In this document: in pieces, positions 48,375 to 63,240 of the stretch
Position numbering within the stretch: the first letter of the stretch is position 1
How the letters are laid out: the number at the start of each line of letters is the position of its first letter
Origin: Thermomucor indicae-seudaticae
Taxonomy: Eukaryota; Mucoromycota; Mucoromycetes; Mucorales; Lichtheimiaceae
DNA: 63,948 nt
Assembly (NCBI GenBank): GCA_000787465.1
Contig: JSYX01000148.1
Span: forward strand, 1 to 63,948
Direction: 5' to 3'
Notes under the pieces: generated by a model
What the model was told of the DNA's origin: nothing
The model's database searches: none
The model's input: the letters and a program-made list of their open reading frames with translations, nothing else
Made by a program: the position numbers and the translations under genes

Positions 48375-50123
48375 TTAGTTATGGGAACTAGATGATGATG
48401 ATGGAGGTGGGGGTGGAGGTGCTGAGGAGGAAGAAGAAGTAGATGGATATGATGATAGGCCGCGTGCCCTACTACCTTGACCTGAAGATGAAGAAGCGCC
48501 ATTGCCCGGACTTCGCGACATGACACCGTAATCAGAGTTACCCGAAGGAGATCCACTTGATAGAAGCGATTCAGCCGACGCTCTTATCGAGGTCATAGGG
48601 CTGCTTATGCTCGTGCTTGGGGATCCGTCATTCTCAACAGCTTGACTGCTGCTGCTACTACTACTTTGCTGTTGCCCGCTTTGTTCTTCGGTATTTTCTG
48701 TTCTCAAAACGGTCGTATTATAGCTGCCGCAATGTACGCATTTATGGTAGAAAAAGTGGTATTTTGCAGTCGACTTCTTTTCGCAGTCGTTGCAGAAAAT
48801 ATGGGATATGTACTTTGCGTATTCGGGAGGCATCGGTTGTCGTTCCAGTTCGCGGTCCAGGCGAGCAAAATATTCGCGCATGTCGCCCAAAGACTTTAAG
48901 CAGGTGGGACATTGGTAGGACGTTTGGATGTACGCAGTATAACATAGCCTATGGATGCAGTGACCGCAAGGCTATTATGAAGCAGAGAAAGAGGCGTTAA
49001 TGAATGAGATCCTAGATCAGTCGTTTGCTGTAATGACTGACTGACTGACCATGAATATCACAGTGCTGGTGCTAGTAAACATGTATTCTCCACAAATGGG
49101 GCAATCACTCTCCAGATTACGTTCAATACACCGATGCTTATCCTTCATCGAGATCGTCATGCAGATATTGCACTTCTTGCAGTGAAAAAAGTCCTGCCCG
49201 AGACCACGTCCTTGTCGGCAAATGCCACAGTCGTCGCAATGATAGATCGACTTGTTTTTGTCGTTGTCCCAAAGCTTACATTTGTCGCAATAGTACCATG
49301 CCGCATCCACGCCACAGTTGTTACACGTTTTAGCTGCAGGCTGCAGTGTCATACATAGCATGCAAAGCATATTTTTCGTTTCGTGCCGAATGATATTATG
49401 GTCACTGGCCTCATCGTGACAGAACCGGCAAGAGAAGATCCGTTGACAACAATTGGCTTGCAGCTTCACATTGCGCTGGTAATGCTTGCAGCCTAATATC
49501 CCCTTCTTTTCATCCTAATGATTTTCGCCCCATGTCTCAATATTGCAACAGGAATGGTTACTACAGCCCCTGTTGATCCACTTACGTAAAAACTTTTGAC
49601 ATAACCTTCTTCTTCCGGGGTTGGTTTCCGCGCCGCAGACGCCTCGTCTTTACCGTCTGTAGGCGTGTCCGTTGATGAAGGCAGTGTACCATGCGACATG
49701 AGATACTTTAGGCACCTTGCATCAGCTCAACAACATTCTCTTTCCGATCAACTGCATCCTGTTTACCTGCATAAGTCGTGCTTTTTCCTTTCGATCGATC
49801 TTGTCATTGCTCTGGATTTCTCGAATGGCTTGTCGCAATTTCGCTTCATCGTATGCGGGCTTATTGTTATTCTGCTGATTCTGTGTACTACTACTATTAC
49901 TCTGGGTCGGCTGCTGCTGTTGTGATTCTGTGGGTGCTGAAGTCGTCCCATCGTCCTGCGAATTTTGTTCTGCATTACTTGAATGGTCGTCTGCATCCCA
50001 CCAATCATCCTCCTCCAACTGCAAATTATCCTCCCGCATATTATTATTATCTTGGCTGCTGGAAGTAGCCTCCGAAGAACTTGTCTGTCGATTGACGGAA
50101 TCTCGACTACCATTGGTTGACAT
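48375..50123 (-). CDS. RCHY1: CHY/CTCHY/RING ubiquitin ligase (RCHY1/Pirh2 type)
   Basis: A RING E3 ligase of the Pirh2 class. The N-terminus is Ser/Gln/Asn rich and acidic, with a coiled stretch AKLRQAIREIQSNDKIDRKEK. The CHY zinc finger follows (GCKHYQRN type start, then CCQRIFSCRFCHDEASDH). After it come the CTCHY finger (CDKCKLWDNDKNKSIYHC, CGICRQGRGLGQDFFHC) and the RING (SDCPICGEYMFTS, then PCGH at 48960-48970). A C-terminal rubredoxin-like zinc ribbon (IFCNDCEKKSTAKYHFFYHKC, CGSYNTTVL) comes next, and a Ser-rich, proline-containing tail ends the protein. All Cys/His positions I can check are kept. The frame opens at TTG, so ATG 50123 is chosen. About 500 residues. The partner is unknown. 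Confidence 0.92.
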
Positions 50124-51122
50124 TGCGCAAAACAAGTTGGGGGAGAGGAAGAGGTAGAAGACAAAACGTCTTCTACCTCAGAGCCACATATATATAGCCT
50201 TTCAACGCCCGATATGCAACAGGGAGTTATTTGAAAATAGGTTCTCAAGAGACAACTTTTCAGTTCTACTAGAGAAAAGCATACGAAAATGGTTTGTTTA
50301 TTGGTGAGTTTTCCGGCAATGAAAGCAAAAGAAGGCTTGAAGGCGACATTCGAAATGTCGCTCATTGTCATTTTCTTTTTTACAATTGGGAAGGCCAGCA
50401 ATCAATGCCTCCGAGCCAGCCATTGAGGACAAGCGCCCTCTCTGGCCAAGGTTCTTTGGCAAAGGCCACGCCTGTGTAGTGGAAAAAATTTGGATTAATT
50501 ATAATCTGGTTGCAACGGTGTTACCCGCTGCCTATATCAATCCTTACTCATTAATTGAGGCTAAAGAAAAGACGACGCTACAGGTTCGTCCGCTTATTTT
50601 ATACCCTAAGGGTTCAAACACCGACGGTTGGGTGTGTCACAGTCGGCAAAATGCTTTTTGCGGTTTCAGAACGCTTTGATGATTGCGTGTCGATGTCTAA
50701 TGTTTACAACTGGGTATCCTGTCATTTTCTCAGCAACCGCTCAAATGGGTTGACTCAATCGCCATTACTCTGAGGCATGTACGGCCGCTCCTATGGATGT
50801 CGCAATGGTAGAGAATGAAGAACTGAATGAGCAAGCAGAAACGCCTCATTTGTACGCTACTTCAGGCAAAGAATGGCAGGACTACATTCGTATAGACGAA
50901 GAGTGCATCAGTGCACGTGCCTATATTGATGGATGTGAGCCGTCCGGAGGTGTTGGAGACGCAACTTTAGCAGATCTCTCATCACGTAAACTGGCAACTC
51001 AAACTGAAGGCTCGGCCAGACAAAGTACGCCGAAGAGCTTTCCATCGGTCCAGTTCTCTTACCGCTTCTTTTCTCCTGTAGTTATTTAGATTCGCTCACG
51101 TCCATTTTGAGGATGAACGACG
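50124..51122. other. unassigned stretch with small ORFs
   Basis: Plus-strand frames at 50365-50679 and 50793-51089 have balanced composition (for example LYATSGKEWQDYIRIDEE), but I recognise no family. A 45-codon frame starts with ATG at 50289. They may be remnants connected with the gypsy fragment to the right, or a lineage-specific gene. Confidence 0.3.
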
Positions 51123-51171
51123 AAGTGCAAAGCCGAAGTTATCTTTGCATAAAAACCTAACCACGCTAGGC
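51123..51171. repeat. diverged direct repeat, copy 1
   Basis: About 49 bp, sharing AAGTGCAAAGC at the left and CCACGCTAGGC at the right with copy 2 at 51666-51713, with several differences between. The two copies flank the gypsy fragment. Confidence 0.6.
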
Positions 51172-51319
51172 CCGCATGAAAAGGGATCTCTCGGCTTCTG
51201 TTGTGCCCATATAGGAGCACACCGTCAGTGACGAGCCTGGGTGCAAGACGGTTTAAAAGGGGTTAATTTTGGCGGGTTCGTTCCATACCATGCTTGAAAT
51301 TGTTCCATGGCAAGTTTGT

Positions 51320-51655
51320 TTACACATCGGGAACCATATATTTATGGTTGATAAAAGGAACGGACAAACCTCCATTGATAGCGCCTTGCAAATGCTTAGT
51401 ATTACGGTCTTCGGCGTGATACATACCACCTGAGTCGATCTTGACCACGACTATTCTTCCTATCCAGCGATCTGCAAACTTACCTTGAGGCGCACGATCT
51501 TTCATTAGAACCTGTCCGCTTAGCTTGAAACGTCGTCTTTTCCCTACATCTTGATCGTATCTTTGGGTGTCCCGCATTTGACGTCCCTTGGCGTTAAAAT
51601 AAGCCTGAGCACTTGATGATTGCAACCTAGAGTGAATACTCTTAACAATTCGCAT
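51320..51655 (-). pseudogene. Ty3/gypsy integrase C-terminal fragment
   Basis: The reading ends GKFADRWIGRIVVVKI, then LQGAINGGLSVPF and YMVPDV followed by a stop. This matches the C-terminal tail of gypsy-type integrases, whose module normally reads KFADRWIGPY with a final LVPFH-MVPDV element. No protease, reverse transcriptase or RNase H is present upstream, and no LTR is evident within 600 bp, so it is an isolated fragment. The frame has no proper start. Confidence 0.7.
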
Positions 51656-51665
51656 ATCTTTTTAA

Positions 51666-51713
51666 GTGCAAAGCGAAACTTACCTTTGCATCAAACCCAA
51701 CCACGCTAGGCTG
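51666..51713. repeat. diverged direct repeat, copy 2
   Basis: Second copy of the repeat at 51123-51171, about 80 percent alike by eye, lying just beyond the 5' side of the gypsy fragment. Confidence 0.6.
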
Positions 51714-51934
51714 ACGTAACAATAACACCTGTAGACCTTGCAAACATAACAAAACTCAAAACTGGTCCTTATTGCTTTTTGTCTATATGTAAGATGGTAA
51801 TAAATGACCTGTGGCGAGATATGGCCTTACAGTAACCGAAAAGAGGGTCGGAAGAGAGGGCCCATTAGGAGTTTCAAATGTCCTCCAAAGCTTGCCGCCA
51901 AGAAGGGCCGCCTGTTTCCCTTAACGCACACAAA

Positions 51935-52876
51935 ATGTCTGACTTTGGCGACTTCAGTACTCCCTCGGATGATCCAACAGCTGATTTCCTTGCACGCGAA
52001 CGTGCTGTACTTGGCGAAGATGCCGACTTGTTTGCCTCTGCGGAAGACACAACCATTCCTACCGATCTGATGACTTCCCCGCCATCTGCCAATGCAGGTT
52101 TACCGGTCGCAGTCTCCCCCGTAAACAGCAACTCTATCGCTTCGCCATTGACCGCCACAACTCCGGCTCCTGCTGCCAATTACTCTGCTTTTGAACAAGA
52201 ATTTCCAAAGGCTGAAGAGTTGGAGACATCGCAGGTAAGAAAAAAAAAGAAGAGAAGCCTGTGCAACAGAGTATCGCTCGAACCTGAGATGCCGTATGCT
52301 TCCGCTTTATTAGGCTTTTCATAAGGCTATGCTGCCTGAAGAAGAGCCCGAAGTAGTGCGGTACGTTGATATAGATGAGGCAGCTGTTAGAGGAAAAAAA
52401 AGCTCCCGGACGTTACTCTGACACACACTCTCTCTCCTTGCAGTCAGTGGCGTGAAAAGCAAAAGGAATTGATTGCGCAAAGAGACGCAGAATCAGAAGC
52501 AAAGAAGCAGGAGACGATCCAAAGGGCCCGTGAAGAGATTGACAGGTTCTATGAAGAGTACAATGAAAAGAAGCAAAAGGCTATTGAAGAGAACAGGTCA
52601 GTGCAAGCTGAAAAAGGAGGGGAAGGGAGGGTTGGTTTTGGTTATGCGTAGTTGCTGCAACTTGTCGATAACGTTTGCAACAGAGAACGCGAGGAGAATT
52701 ACTTTAAGGATCGCGAAGAAGCTTCTTCAGCCAATATCTGGGAGCGTGTTGTTCGCGAATTCAATGTGTCAAATGCCAAGTCTGCATATCATACGCGAGA
52801 CGTCAGCAGAATGAAACAACTCATGCTGGAGCTTAGAAAGGATCCAAATGCGCCCGGAACCATTATTGAAGCTTAG
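51935..52876 (+). CDS. CLC1: clathrin light chain
   Basis: Clathrin light chain regulates triskelion assembly and endocytic actin. The protein opens MSDFGDFSTPSDDPTADFL, the family style of start, with an acidic, Pro/Thr-rich N-terminus ending in YSAFEQEFP. The heavy-chain-binding helix follows (WREKQKELIAQRDAESEAKK, EIDRFYEEYNEKKQKAIEEN). It ends with the conserved WERVVREFNVSNAKSAYHTRD, MKQLMLELRKDPNAPG. Introns lie at about 52234-52325, 52362-52442 and 52599-52650. An in-frame ATG at 51878 would add 19 residues; the internal start fits the family better. AATAAA at 52895-52900 follows the stop. About 230 residues. Confidence 0.95.
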
Positions 52877-52894
52877 ATGAGGAACCTGGACTGT

Positions 52895-52900
52895 AATAAA
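52895..52900 (+). terminator. AATAAA poly(A) signal of CLC1
   Basis: AATAAA starts 19 bp after the stop codon, followed by GGGAGC. Confidence 0.45.
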
Positions 52901-53429
52901 GGGAGCTAATAATCATTGTTCGGATGTTTTCATATGCGAGCTTCGTGCATATATCACTTGCTTTTATCCATCAAAGGCATTTCGGATATATTTTGCGGTC
53001 GCTCATTCCTTTTACTGTTAGTTCCGTGAATAGTCAGTCAAGGGCAAAAAGGATTTCGAAATCGCAGATAGTGAAGTGTAGATTATGTAGTAAAGTGCTC
53101 ATTAACCCGATTTTCATTCATTCCCCATGATAGAGTGTGCCATGATCAACCTTAATGCATGAAAATTTCCTAATGGACAATGAATGTCCGCGTGACTTGG
53201 AATGTTCCTTACTGCCTCGTCTGCACGCATTCCGGAGACGAAGGGTGCGTTTTGAGGGCTCTGGCTTTTCCCTTTCGACGGACATTTTTGTTTTTCCTTA
53301 TACCTGAAGCGACACGTAAGTATCAGGTTTACGTAGTGTCCAAGGACCGTTATATACTCCTTTCTTTGTTTTCCCTTAAGCCGATCGCCTCTGCTTTTAC
53401 CCTTACTTTCCTGGGACTTAGTATACGCG

Positions 53430-55069
53430 ATGCCGTTAAAGACACTTACGGTCAATGAACCGCCTGAACGGGCGAAAACGTTCAGAGACAATAAGCATGG
53501 GCCACGAATGGTCCAGCATCGGTCACCGGGGACATTTCGCACGGCCATGAGAAGGGCGGTTCCACTTACTATCACCATGCAGGAGGACAATACTGCGATC
53601 GATGAGAACGGGTTCTATCAGTCATTGCATCGCCACTCGGTCCTGTACAGAGTCGTATTGAAGCGACCCTTTTTTTATCGTATCCCTATAGGGGAATGGT
53701 ACCGGTTTGATCTGGAGCTTGTGAATGAACTCGGGCTTTCGCTAAAGGGCGATCGTGAACGCTTGTGCTATATGCGCCTGTCCTGTGAGCTACTTGTGAA
53801 AGAGGAGAACCAAGATGGAATGCAGATCGCAACTGACTATCAAATCGAAACGCGGCCTCTTCAGCTTAACGCATGGGACTTCCTGCCCGGTTCGAGTTCC
53901 GCACCCGAATCTCCCGGCTTCAATCATAGCGGCGTGGGCGGCATAGAGTTCCGTCTGCTGGAGGTGGAAGGCGGCGAATGGCAACGAACGGCAAAAACAA
54001 AATGTTCTAAGAAATATTACATCCGGATCCTACCGACGTTTGATTCTGATCAAACTCTACATGCTCTGCCTCTCACTTGCGGGCCTTTGGAGGTGGTGGG
54101 TGGTGACGACGCGGCAACGGAGGCGAACAAGTTGGAGTGGGCGGCTAGTGACGTGCGATCCGAAAGCATGCAAAGAGCGTTTTCGCTCGATAGGCTTTCA
54201 GTGTGTGGAACAGAGGCTTCTTCTGGGTTGCCCACACCACCTGGTCTATTCGAGAAGCTCTTTGTAGTCAAGGAAGGATGGACACTGGGGACACCAGGCA
54301 AAATGTGGGACTCAGCTTTGATATTGTCTGATATGTTTGCCAAAAAGATTATGCGTCAGCCGAATTGTCTGGAAGGTCGGCATATTATCGACATGAGTGC
54401 CGGGTAGGTATACGAATGTCAATTCTGCATATGGATGAAACATTAACCTTGGGATCAAGGACCGGATGTGTGGGCCTGCTCGTTGGGTTTCTTTGCCGGC
54501 ATTTGAATCCTGGCTATAAAACCCGTATCACCTTGACGGATTTACCTGACGCCCTTGACTTGATCAATCAAAATCACAAGCTGAACTTGGGGTCTAATGG
54601 AGACAAGAACATTAGAATCGAGAAACTCGCATGGGGCAACGCAAAGGATGCGAAACGCGTGTTGAAAGGTGGTGGTCCGGCAGATATCATTGTTGCCTCA
54701 GATGTGCTTTATGACCCCGAATATTTCGCCTTGTTGGTGCATTCGTTGCGCTGGCTGAGCACGCCAGGCAAGACGGTCATATATTTGGGCTACAAACGGC
54801 GCGGTCTGAAAGAAGAAGAAGAAAAGACCTTTTTCGATATGATCAATGCATCGTTTCACATGACCGTGGTGCAAGATAATCCGAATACGAACGATGATCC
54901 TGTAGACTGGGAGATGACACATGGATACTTGACGCGCAACCACGGTGACTTGGATGGTCGAGGATGGCTAGGAAAATATGCCATGGATAAGCCGGAAGCC
55001 TTTGCGTTCGGCTCAAAGAAGGAAGCTGGCGTTCAGGTTTACCGCTTAGTGCTTAAAAAGCGCACATAA
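53430..55069 (+). CDS. METTL21-like lysine methyltransferase with novel N-terminal half
   Basis: The C-terminal half reads as a class I SAM-dependent methyltransferase of the METTL21/Methyltransf_16 group, which methylates lysines on chaperones and translation factors. Evidence is WDSALILSDMF, motif I IIDMSAGTGCVGLLVG (joined across an intron at about 54405-54460), TLTDLPDALDLINQNHKLN, and ADIIVASDVLYDPEYF. The first 270 residues form a separate beta-rich-looking region (YRIPIGEWYRFDLELVNEL, IEFRLLEVEGGEW, KKYYIRILPTF) that I do not recognise. Most members of this family lack such an extension. The frame is open for 325 codons from ATG 53430 before the single intron, so the fusion is direct in one exon. 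Another possible start is ATG 53577. The substrate is unknown. Confidence 0.82.
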
Positions 55070-55308
55070 AAGAAACACTGCTTGTTACAGTTAATTATAC
55101 TTTCCCCATAGAATGTTATACATATACCCAAAATTAAGGTTCCAACAGTTAGCCGTTACTCCTCCACGATAGCTTATATACATTTCACTAGGAGAGGTAC
55201 TTCGTAAAGAATAAACGTTATTACACATACAGGCAAACTTTAAGTAATCCTGGTAAAAGTTTGTCCGAATTGCGGGGACAACCTGTTTACGTGAACCTTG
55301 TCCAGAAC

Positions 55309-56569
55309 ATGAATGGCAGTAAGTTTCACTGTGGAAGAAAGGAAGAAATGAGACTTTATTGATTGCGCGCGGGGAAACAAAAACCAGTCAGGATACCACC
55401 TGGCATTCGAGTATTCAACCGAATTGCAGACTTCCGTGCATGGCGACGACAAGTGCTTTTAGATCGCAAGACCTTGGGGTATGTGCCAACGATGGGCGCA
55501 TTGCATCAGGGCCATTTGTCACTCGGTATGTCCGATTCCATAGTTGGTGGCTAGTCCCTCCCATTCCCCGTACGTTATTATGTTGTTTCTAAAACGACGT
55601 TCTATACACAAAAAGTGACGACTGCACAATCGCAATGCGATCAAGTGGCTTTGACCATCTTTGTGAATCCGGCTCAATTCGCACCGCATGAAGATCTGGC
55701 AACGTACCCACGCACGCTCCAAGCCGATCTCGACAAACTTGCTTCGCTTGGCTTACCCTCACCGGCGGCGGTCCTGGTACCGCAAGTAAGCGAAATGTAC
55801 CCTGGTGGGATCGAACTGGACGTGAACAAACAAGTCGGCGCGTTCGTGGAAGTCAAGGGACTCTCGCATCAGTTGGAAGGTGTTACTCGCCCTCATTTTT
55901 TCCGTGGTGTGGCAACAGTTGTTACAAAGTTTTTAAACATTGTAAGTTAACCCCCTTTTTCTTTTTCGTGCGTCGCTTTGGTCCTCATGCCTTCGTCCCC
56001 CCCCACTCACAGATCGAACCTGAGCACGTCTACTTTGGTCAAAAGGATGGTAAGGTTCAGATACAACAAACTGAGTAACCCCCAAAGGTAGAGAGACAGG
56101 GAGGGAGGACTGAAAATCTTGTTGTTTCTCAGTTCAGCAATGCATGGTCATACGACGCATGATCCGTGACCTCCACTTTAACACAACCATGCACATTTGT
56201 CCGACGGTCCGGGAACCCGACGGCCTGGCCATGTCCTCTAGGAACACGTACCTGTCGCCCAGTCAGAGAAAACACGCTTTGGTGCTGTATCGAGCACTCA
56301 AGGAAATGGAAAGACTCTATCATGCCGGAACACGCCATGCTCCGACTTTAGTAGCTGCAGCACGCGATATTATTGAAACTACTCGCGTTGAAGTAGAATC
56401 TACAGAAAGCTGGAAGTTGAAGTTGGACTACATCAGTGTCGCATCGCCAGACGACTTGTCAGAAATAACAGGTGACATTGACGATGATACCGGCTGCATT
56501 ATGAGTGGAGCCGTATTTGTGGGCACGACCAGGATTATCGACAACTTAGTCATCAATGTACAAATGTAA
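55309..56569 (+). CDS. PAN6: pantothenate synthetase (pantoate-beta-alanine ligase)
   Basis: It condenses pantoate and beta-alanine with ATP to make pantothenate, the precursor of coenzyme A. Nucleotidyltransferase signatures are present: PTMGALHQGHLSL with the HxGH motif, FVNPAQFAPHEDLATYPRT, and VTRPHFFRGVATVVTKFLNI joined over an intron to IEPEHVYFGQKD, then VQQCMVIRRM and the AMSSRNTYLS motif. The end is SGAVFVGTTRIIDNLVINVQM. The open frame before PPGIRVFNRIADF has only a TTG. The likely start is a 10-nt exon, ATGAATGGCA (55309-55318), spliced over a GTAAGT intron to 55388, which gives MNGIRIPPGIRV. Three more introns follow. About 310 residues, as for yeast Pan6. It is convergent with UBP15. 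Confidence 0.93.
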
Positions 56570-56727
56570 TCAAAGAAAATACCAGCAACCGTCGCGTAGA
56601 ATGTAATAGATAGGAATGTATAAAGTGGGTTTCTTTCGATTTTCAAGGTAAATGTCATCACACTTGGCAACGTACAATTACATCAGAGGGTGTCGGGAGA
56701 CAAATGATGGGGAAAAGGGGGAAAACA

Positions 56728-61474
<4,747 letters not shown>

Positions 61475-62812
61475 TCCTGGTAATAGAATGGGTGCGGAAG
61501 AATTGTCGTTATTGTTCTTCTTGTTGTTTTTGGCCGCAACTGTAAGAGAGGCGGAGCGAGAAGAGTTGCGTCTAAGAAACAAGTTGTTGAAGAACGTCTT
61601 GGAAAAAAAGATAGTGGGAAAAGGGAGAAAGAGAGAAGAAAGGGAAAAAACGGTACTTTCTGCACATTTGCCTGCTGTACGCACGAACTTACATTGTCTC
61701 TGGCAGTTTTGCCCCAAAAAATTACGAGTCCGACTGCGCCATGTCCTGGCTTCTTTGGTTGGATCAGCCGTCTTCGTTACGAAAAATATCACTTGATAAT
61801 GACAGATCAAGCATTACATGGGACTTTATGATGCCACTTGATTGATACCGACGCTAAAGTGACCTATGTGAATCATTAACTGTGAGTTAGGCTTTTTGAT
61901 TGTCGCATAGCAACTTTTCCAGTTGATTTCAGGATAGATATGTTTCTGCAGCACTATGTGATTAATGACATCGTAGTACAGTTCATTGATCTGTCGTATA
62001 TCTCGTTTGCGGCCACCAAAGTTCATCGAAAAGATCTCCAAAGGCATACGGACAAGGTTCGATAGACACACATAAGCACATACGTATTACAGGTGCTTAG
62101 GCTAAGACATAGCCAGCCTCTATGGATAGACATTGATAGTCCTTTCAATATAAATTGACAAGAAGATGTCCTTTTGAAAGCTTGACGTTTTATTCTACGC
62201 TTTCCTTGAATTTGTAGGATATCGAAGACAAAAAGTCAGGAAACCATCCATAACCTTACAAAATTCGGTCGTCAGGCACAGGATCCATCTGACCGCATAC
62301 GGGCCCTACCTGTAATGTAGGACATGTAGTGCCCGTCGTCTATGTAGTTTACATGATATTGTACATTTATATTGCTAAAAACTATACAATGATCCTTAAT
62401 AGAAAGGAATAACGCAGCACTTGAGATGTTCCGCATAACCTTTCCTCATGTTACTTGTTAGGTTAAACCAAGTGGTATTAGATCAGTCTCAAGCTGAAGT
62501 GAGAGACTCTTCTCCACATTGCCACGCGTGTTATTGGTAAGTGTGAAGACCTGGTATAACATGCAGAAGCGCCGCTGAACCTCTCAAAGTAACGCTATAA
62601 AGCAACTTATTCTGCAACAGTAGCATAACAATCTAGCAATTACTGTTTCCTTTTCCATCACGAATGTATAAGTTTTGTATACCAGTACGCTCCCCTTGGA
62701 CCAAGAACACAGCCAAGGGCTCGTCGCACTCATAGTGCATCTCAATAGGGCCATCCTGGGCATGAAGAAAATCCAGTATGTCCTATTGCTCAATATTGGA
62801 GACACAGTAAAA
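61475..62812. other. intergenic stretch left of the MITE
   Basis: A minus-strand frame at 61826-62071 (RRDIRQINELYYDVINHIV-like, ending SVGINQVAS) looks protein-like but short and unassigned. Another minus-strand stretch, 62630-62790, reads DILDFLHAQDGPIEMHYE and ends at a stop, preceded by an AATAG acceptor-like site. No complete gene. Confidence 0.4.
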
Positions 62813-62814
62813 TA

Positions 62815-62987
62815 CAGTCAAATCTGGTTATAAGCACATCTGGTTTTAAGCGCATTTGACTGTAAGTAGCAGACTTTCCCTGCTAACATTTGCCTGCTGA
62901 ATTGTCACACGCATCGGTTGGCCCGGTTATAGTCACTATCACTGAAAATCTAGGCACAAAACTGGTGCTTATAACCAGGTATGACTG
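62815..62987. mobile_element. 173-bp MITE with TA target duplication (Tc1/mariner-pogo type)
   Basis: The left end CAGTCAAATCTGGTTATAAG matches the inverted right end in 21 of 23 positions. TA lies directly outside both ends (62813-62814 and 62988-62989). CAGT termini and TA duplication are the marks of pogo/Tc1-mariner non-autonomous elements. The left 48 bp carry a second, inner inversion (CAGTCAAAT at the tip, ATTTGACTG about 40 bp in) and a short tandem copy of CTGGTTATAAGCACAT. There is no coding capacity. Confidence 0.85.
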
Positions 62988-63200
62988 TAACTAGCTTTCG
63001 ATAATTGGGAGAAGTCGCAAAATGTTGCAGACTTTTCCGGTCGAAGTAATCACTTCTTGAGGTTGTAATATTCTCGACGGTAGCCTGTTTCCATCCCGAG
63101 GAAAACCAGGCATTCACCGTGGATTCATCGAATGTGAAACCGCCAAATACAATTTCTTGAGCCAGTTTATATAATAACGCTTCAAAAAAAAAACTACCTC

Positions 63201-63236
63201 TGCTGCTGCTGCTGCTGCTGTTGCTGTTGCTGTTGC
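63201..63236. repeat. (CTG)n / CTGTTG trinucleotide repeat
   Basis: Seven CTG units are followed by three TTGCTG-type units. It lies directly downstream of the stop codon of the LRR gene on the minus strand, giving CAG/CAA repeats in its probable 3' UTR. Confidence 0.85.
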
Positions 63237-63240
63237 TAAT

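Noticed and set aside
50555..50640. GGTTCAAACACC considered as a tRNA T-loop
   Set aside because: No matching acceptor, D or anticodon stems around it. No tRNA was found anywhere in the window.
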